Of a stretch of DNA of 6,316 nucleotides, positions 5,331-6,316 are shown piece by piece (positions within the stretch are counted from its first letter, which is position 1; the number at the start of each line of letters is the position of its first letter). The position numbers were made by a program, and so were the translations under genes. The stretch comes from Bacteroidales bacterium (GTDB lineage Bacteria > Bacteroidota > Bacteroidia > Bacteroidales > UBA12077). The notes below the pieces were generated by a model. The model did no database searches, was not told where the DNA came from, and saw nothing but the letters and a program-made list of their open reading frames with translations. Where the stretch lies: positions 1 to 6,316 of the forward strand of contig DAOWML010000141.1 in assembly GCA_030643125.1 (NCBI GenBank), in the 5' to 3' direction.

Positions 5331-6316
5331 ATGGCTGATCAACAAAAAGAGCCAGGAATACTCCGGGAATTGTTTAATACTTTTTTTGCCAAGCACTGGC
5401 CTGTGTGGGTTGGTGGTGTAACTCTGGGTTTATTAAACATTTTATTGTTTACAGTAAAAAGCCCATGGGGTGCCAGCGGAGGTATTAACAACTGGGGAGA
5501 AAATATTTTTAAACTTTTCGGGATTTCTGCTTTTGAAAACGCAGCACCTACAAGTACTAGTCTTTATGGCATATTGTGTTTAGTACTTATCTTAGGTTCT
5601 TTTGCAGGAGCCCTGTTCTCAAAAGAATTTGCATTACGAATTCCTCCAAAAGGAGAATTGCTAAAAGGTTTTATTGGAGGTGCGCTTATGGCAATTGGTG
5701 CTACCATTGGATTAGGTTGTACCATTGGATCATTCTTTAGTGGTGTTCCTGCCTTATCGGGTGGAGCAATTGTTTTTACCATAGGTCTTTTTGCAGGTTC
5801 TATTCTTGCACTTAAATATCTTCTTTGGGAAATGGAAAAATGGCCTGGAATGAGCTCCGGAAAAAGCTTTACTTTTCTTGCAGCCCCAGAAGGCAAAGGA
5901 AATTGGCAAATCTGGTTAGGCTGGATTGTATCAATCGGAACATTTATTCTTGCATATAAAGTTGCAGGTACAAATGGTGTATTAGCATGGTTTATCATAT
6001 CCGGTTTATTAATGGGTCTTATTTGTCAAAGATCTCGTTTTTGCATTGTTAAAGCTTTCAGAGATCCTTTCATGACAGGTGAAAGTGATGGTTCAGTTGG
6101 GGTTATGGCAGGATTACTAATTACTCTTATTGGATTTACTGCTATTAAATTCTTTGGAATTGGCGCAGGTGAAACTTCAATTCGCGCAAGAGAAATGACC
6201 TGGGTTTTTAGTCAATTCTGGTTGCGAGGTCTTATTGGTGGATTTATATTTGGATTAGGAATGACTGTTGCCGGAGGATGTGCCGTAGGTACCCTATGGA
6301 GAGTTGGCGAAGGACA
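5331..6316 (+). CDS. yeeE: YeeE/YedE (TsuA-like) thiosulfate or sulfur-compound transporter, 3' end cut off by window edge
   Basis: The frame is open from ATG 5331 to the window end, giving 328 residues with no stop. The protein is a polytopic inner-membrane permease of the YeeE/YedE sulfur-transport family. Hydrophobic segments lie near 24-41, 77-96, 112-133, 143-163, 194-211, 215-232, 256-274 and 298-318. The family's paired Gly/Cys motifs are present: GLGCTIGSFF (127-136, C130), ICQRSRFCIVKAFRD (231-245, C232 and C238) and AGGCAVGTLWRVGEG (314-328, C317). In TsuA-type transporters, conserved cysteines in such positions relay thiosulfate through the pore. The opening WPVWVGGVTLGLLNILLFTV is also typical. 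The length fits the fused two-half form, so only a short tail is probably missing. It directly follows tusA, its likely sulfur acceptor. A YedE-type selenium-related transporter is the main alternative, but no selenium genes are visible here. Confidence 0.9.
   Translation, partial: MADQQKEPGILRELFNTFFAKHWPVWVGGVTLGLLNILLFTVKSPWGASGGINNWGENIFKLFGISAFENAAPTSTSLYGILCLVLILGSFAGALFSKEFALRIPPKGELLKGFIGGALMAIGATIGLGCTIGSFFSGVPALSGGAIVFTIGLFAGSILALKYLLWEMEKWPGMSSGKSFTFLAAPEGKGNWQIWLGWIVSIGTFILAYKVAGTNGVLAWFIISGLLMGLICQRSRFCIVKAFRDPFMTGESDGSVGVMAGLLITLIGFTAIKFFGIGAGETSIRAREMTWVFSQFWLRGLIGGFIFGLGMTVAGGCAVGTLWRVGEG

Noticed and set aside
5564..5998. 144-residue open frame on the minus strand
   Set aside because: It lies fully antisense to the well-supported yeeE-like gene, is proline- and alanine-rich from reverse reading of glycine-rich membrane helices, and shows no family motif.

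Overview
This AT-rich window looks like part of the chromosome of an anaerobic or facultatively anaerobic bacterium. My best guess is a member of the Bacteroidota. The Crp/Fnr protein reads like the group common in that phylum, codon use favours A/T, and the genes that seem to open transcription units lack Shine-Dalgarno sequences. This taxonomic call is inference only. There are no rRNA or tRNA genes, mobile elements or CRISPR arrays, and every protein belongs to redox or sulfur metabolism.

Layout. (1) Nucleotides 1-4184, plus strand, hold a heterodisulfide-reductase-like (Hdr) operon: the 3' end of a short HdrA-type flavoprotein (cut by the left edge), a full-length second HdrA-type flavoprotein, a small HdrC-type double [4Fe-4S] ferredoxin, and an HdrB-type CCG-domain protein. 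The order hdrA-hdrA-hdrC-hdrB resembles the qmoAB-hdrCB arrangement known from some Gram-positive sulfate reducers, but neither flavoprotein is clearly Qmo by motif. (2) A convergent Crp/Fnr-family regulator lies at 4205-4900 on the minus strand. (3) A 190-bp divergent region (4901-5090) contains a perfect FNR-style palindrome, CTGAT-N4-ATCAG, nested in a longer array of half-sites. (4) From 5091 to the right edge, plus strand, come a TusA-family sulfur carrier and a YeeE/YedE-family thiosulfate or sulfur-compound transporter (cut by the right edge), linked by an overlapping stop codon and ribosome binding site.

How it may work together. The YeeE-type transporter would bring in thiosulfate or another sulfane-sulfur compound, and TusA would carry the sulfur as a persulfide. 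The soluble Hdr-like complex could then exchange electrons with a disulfide, persulfide or similar thiol substrate at the HdrB cluster, using FAD and Fe-S clusters. The redox or oxygen-type regulator between the two units is a natural candidate to control one or both. The link between the Hdr operon and the tusA-yeeE pair is inferred from proximity and chemistry only.

The main oddities are in the Hdr proteins. The second HdrA has lost most cysteines of the inserted ferredoxin domain, lacks one cysteine of its last C-terminal cluster, and carries a C-terminal winged-helix-like domain. HdrB keeps only one of two CCG cysteine sets. A long imperfect hairpin lies between the two hdrA genes. There is no stretch over 300 bases without a gene.
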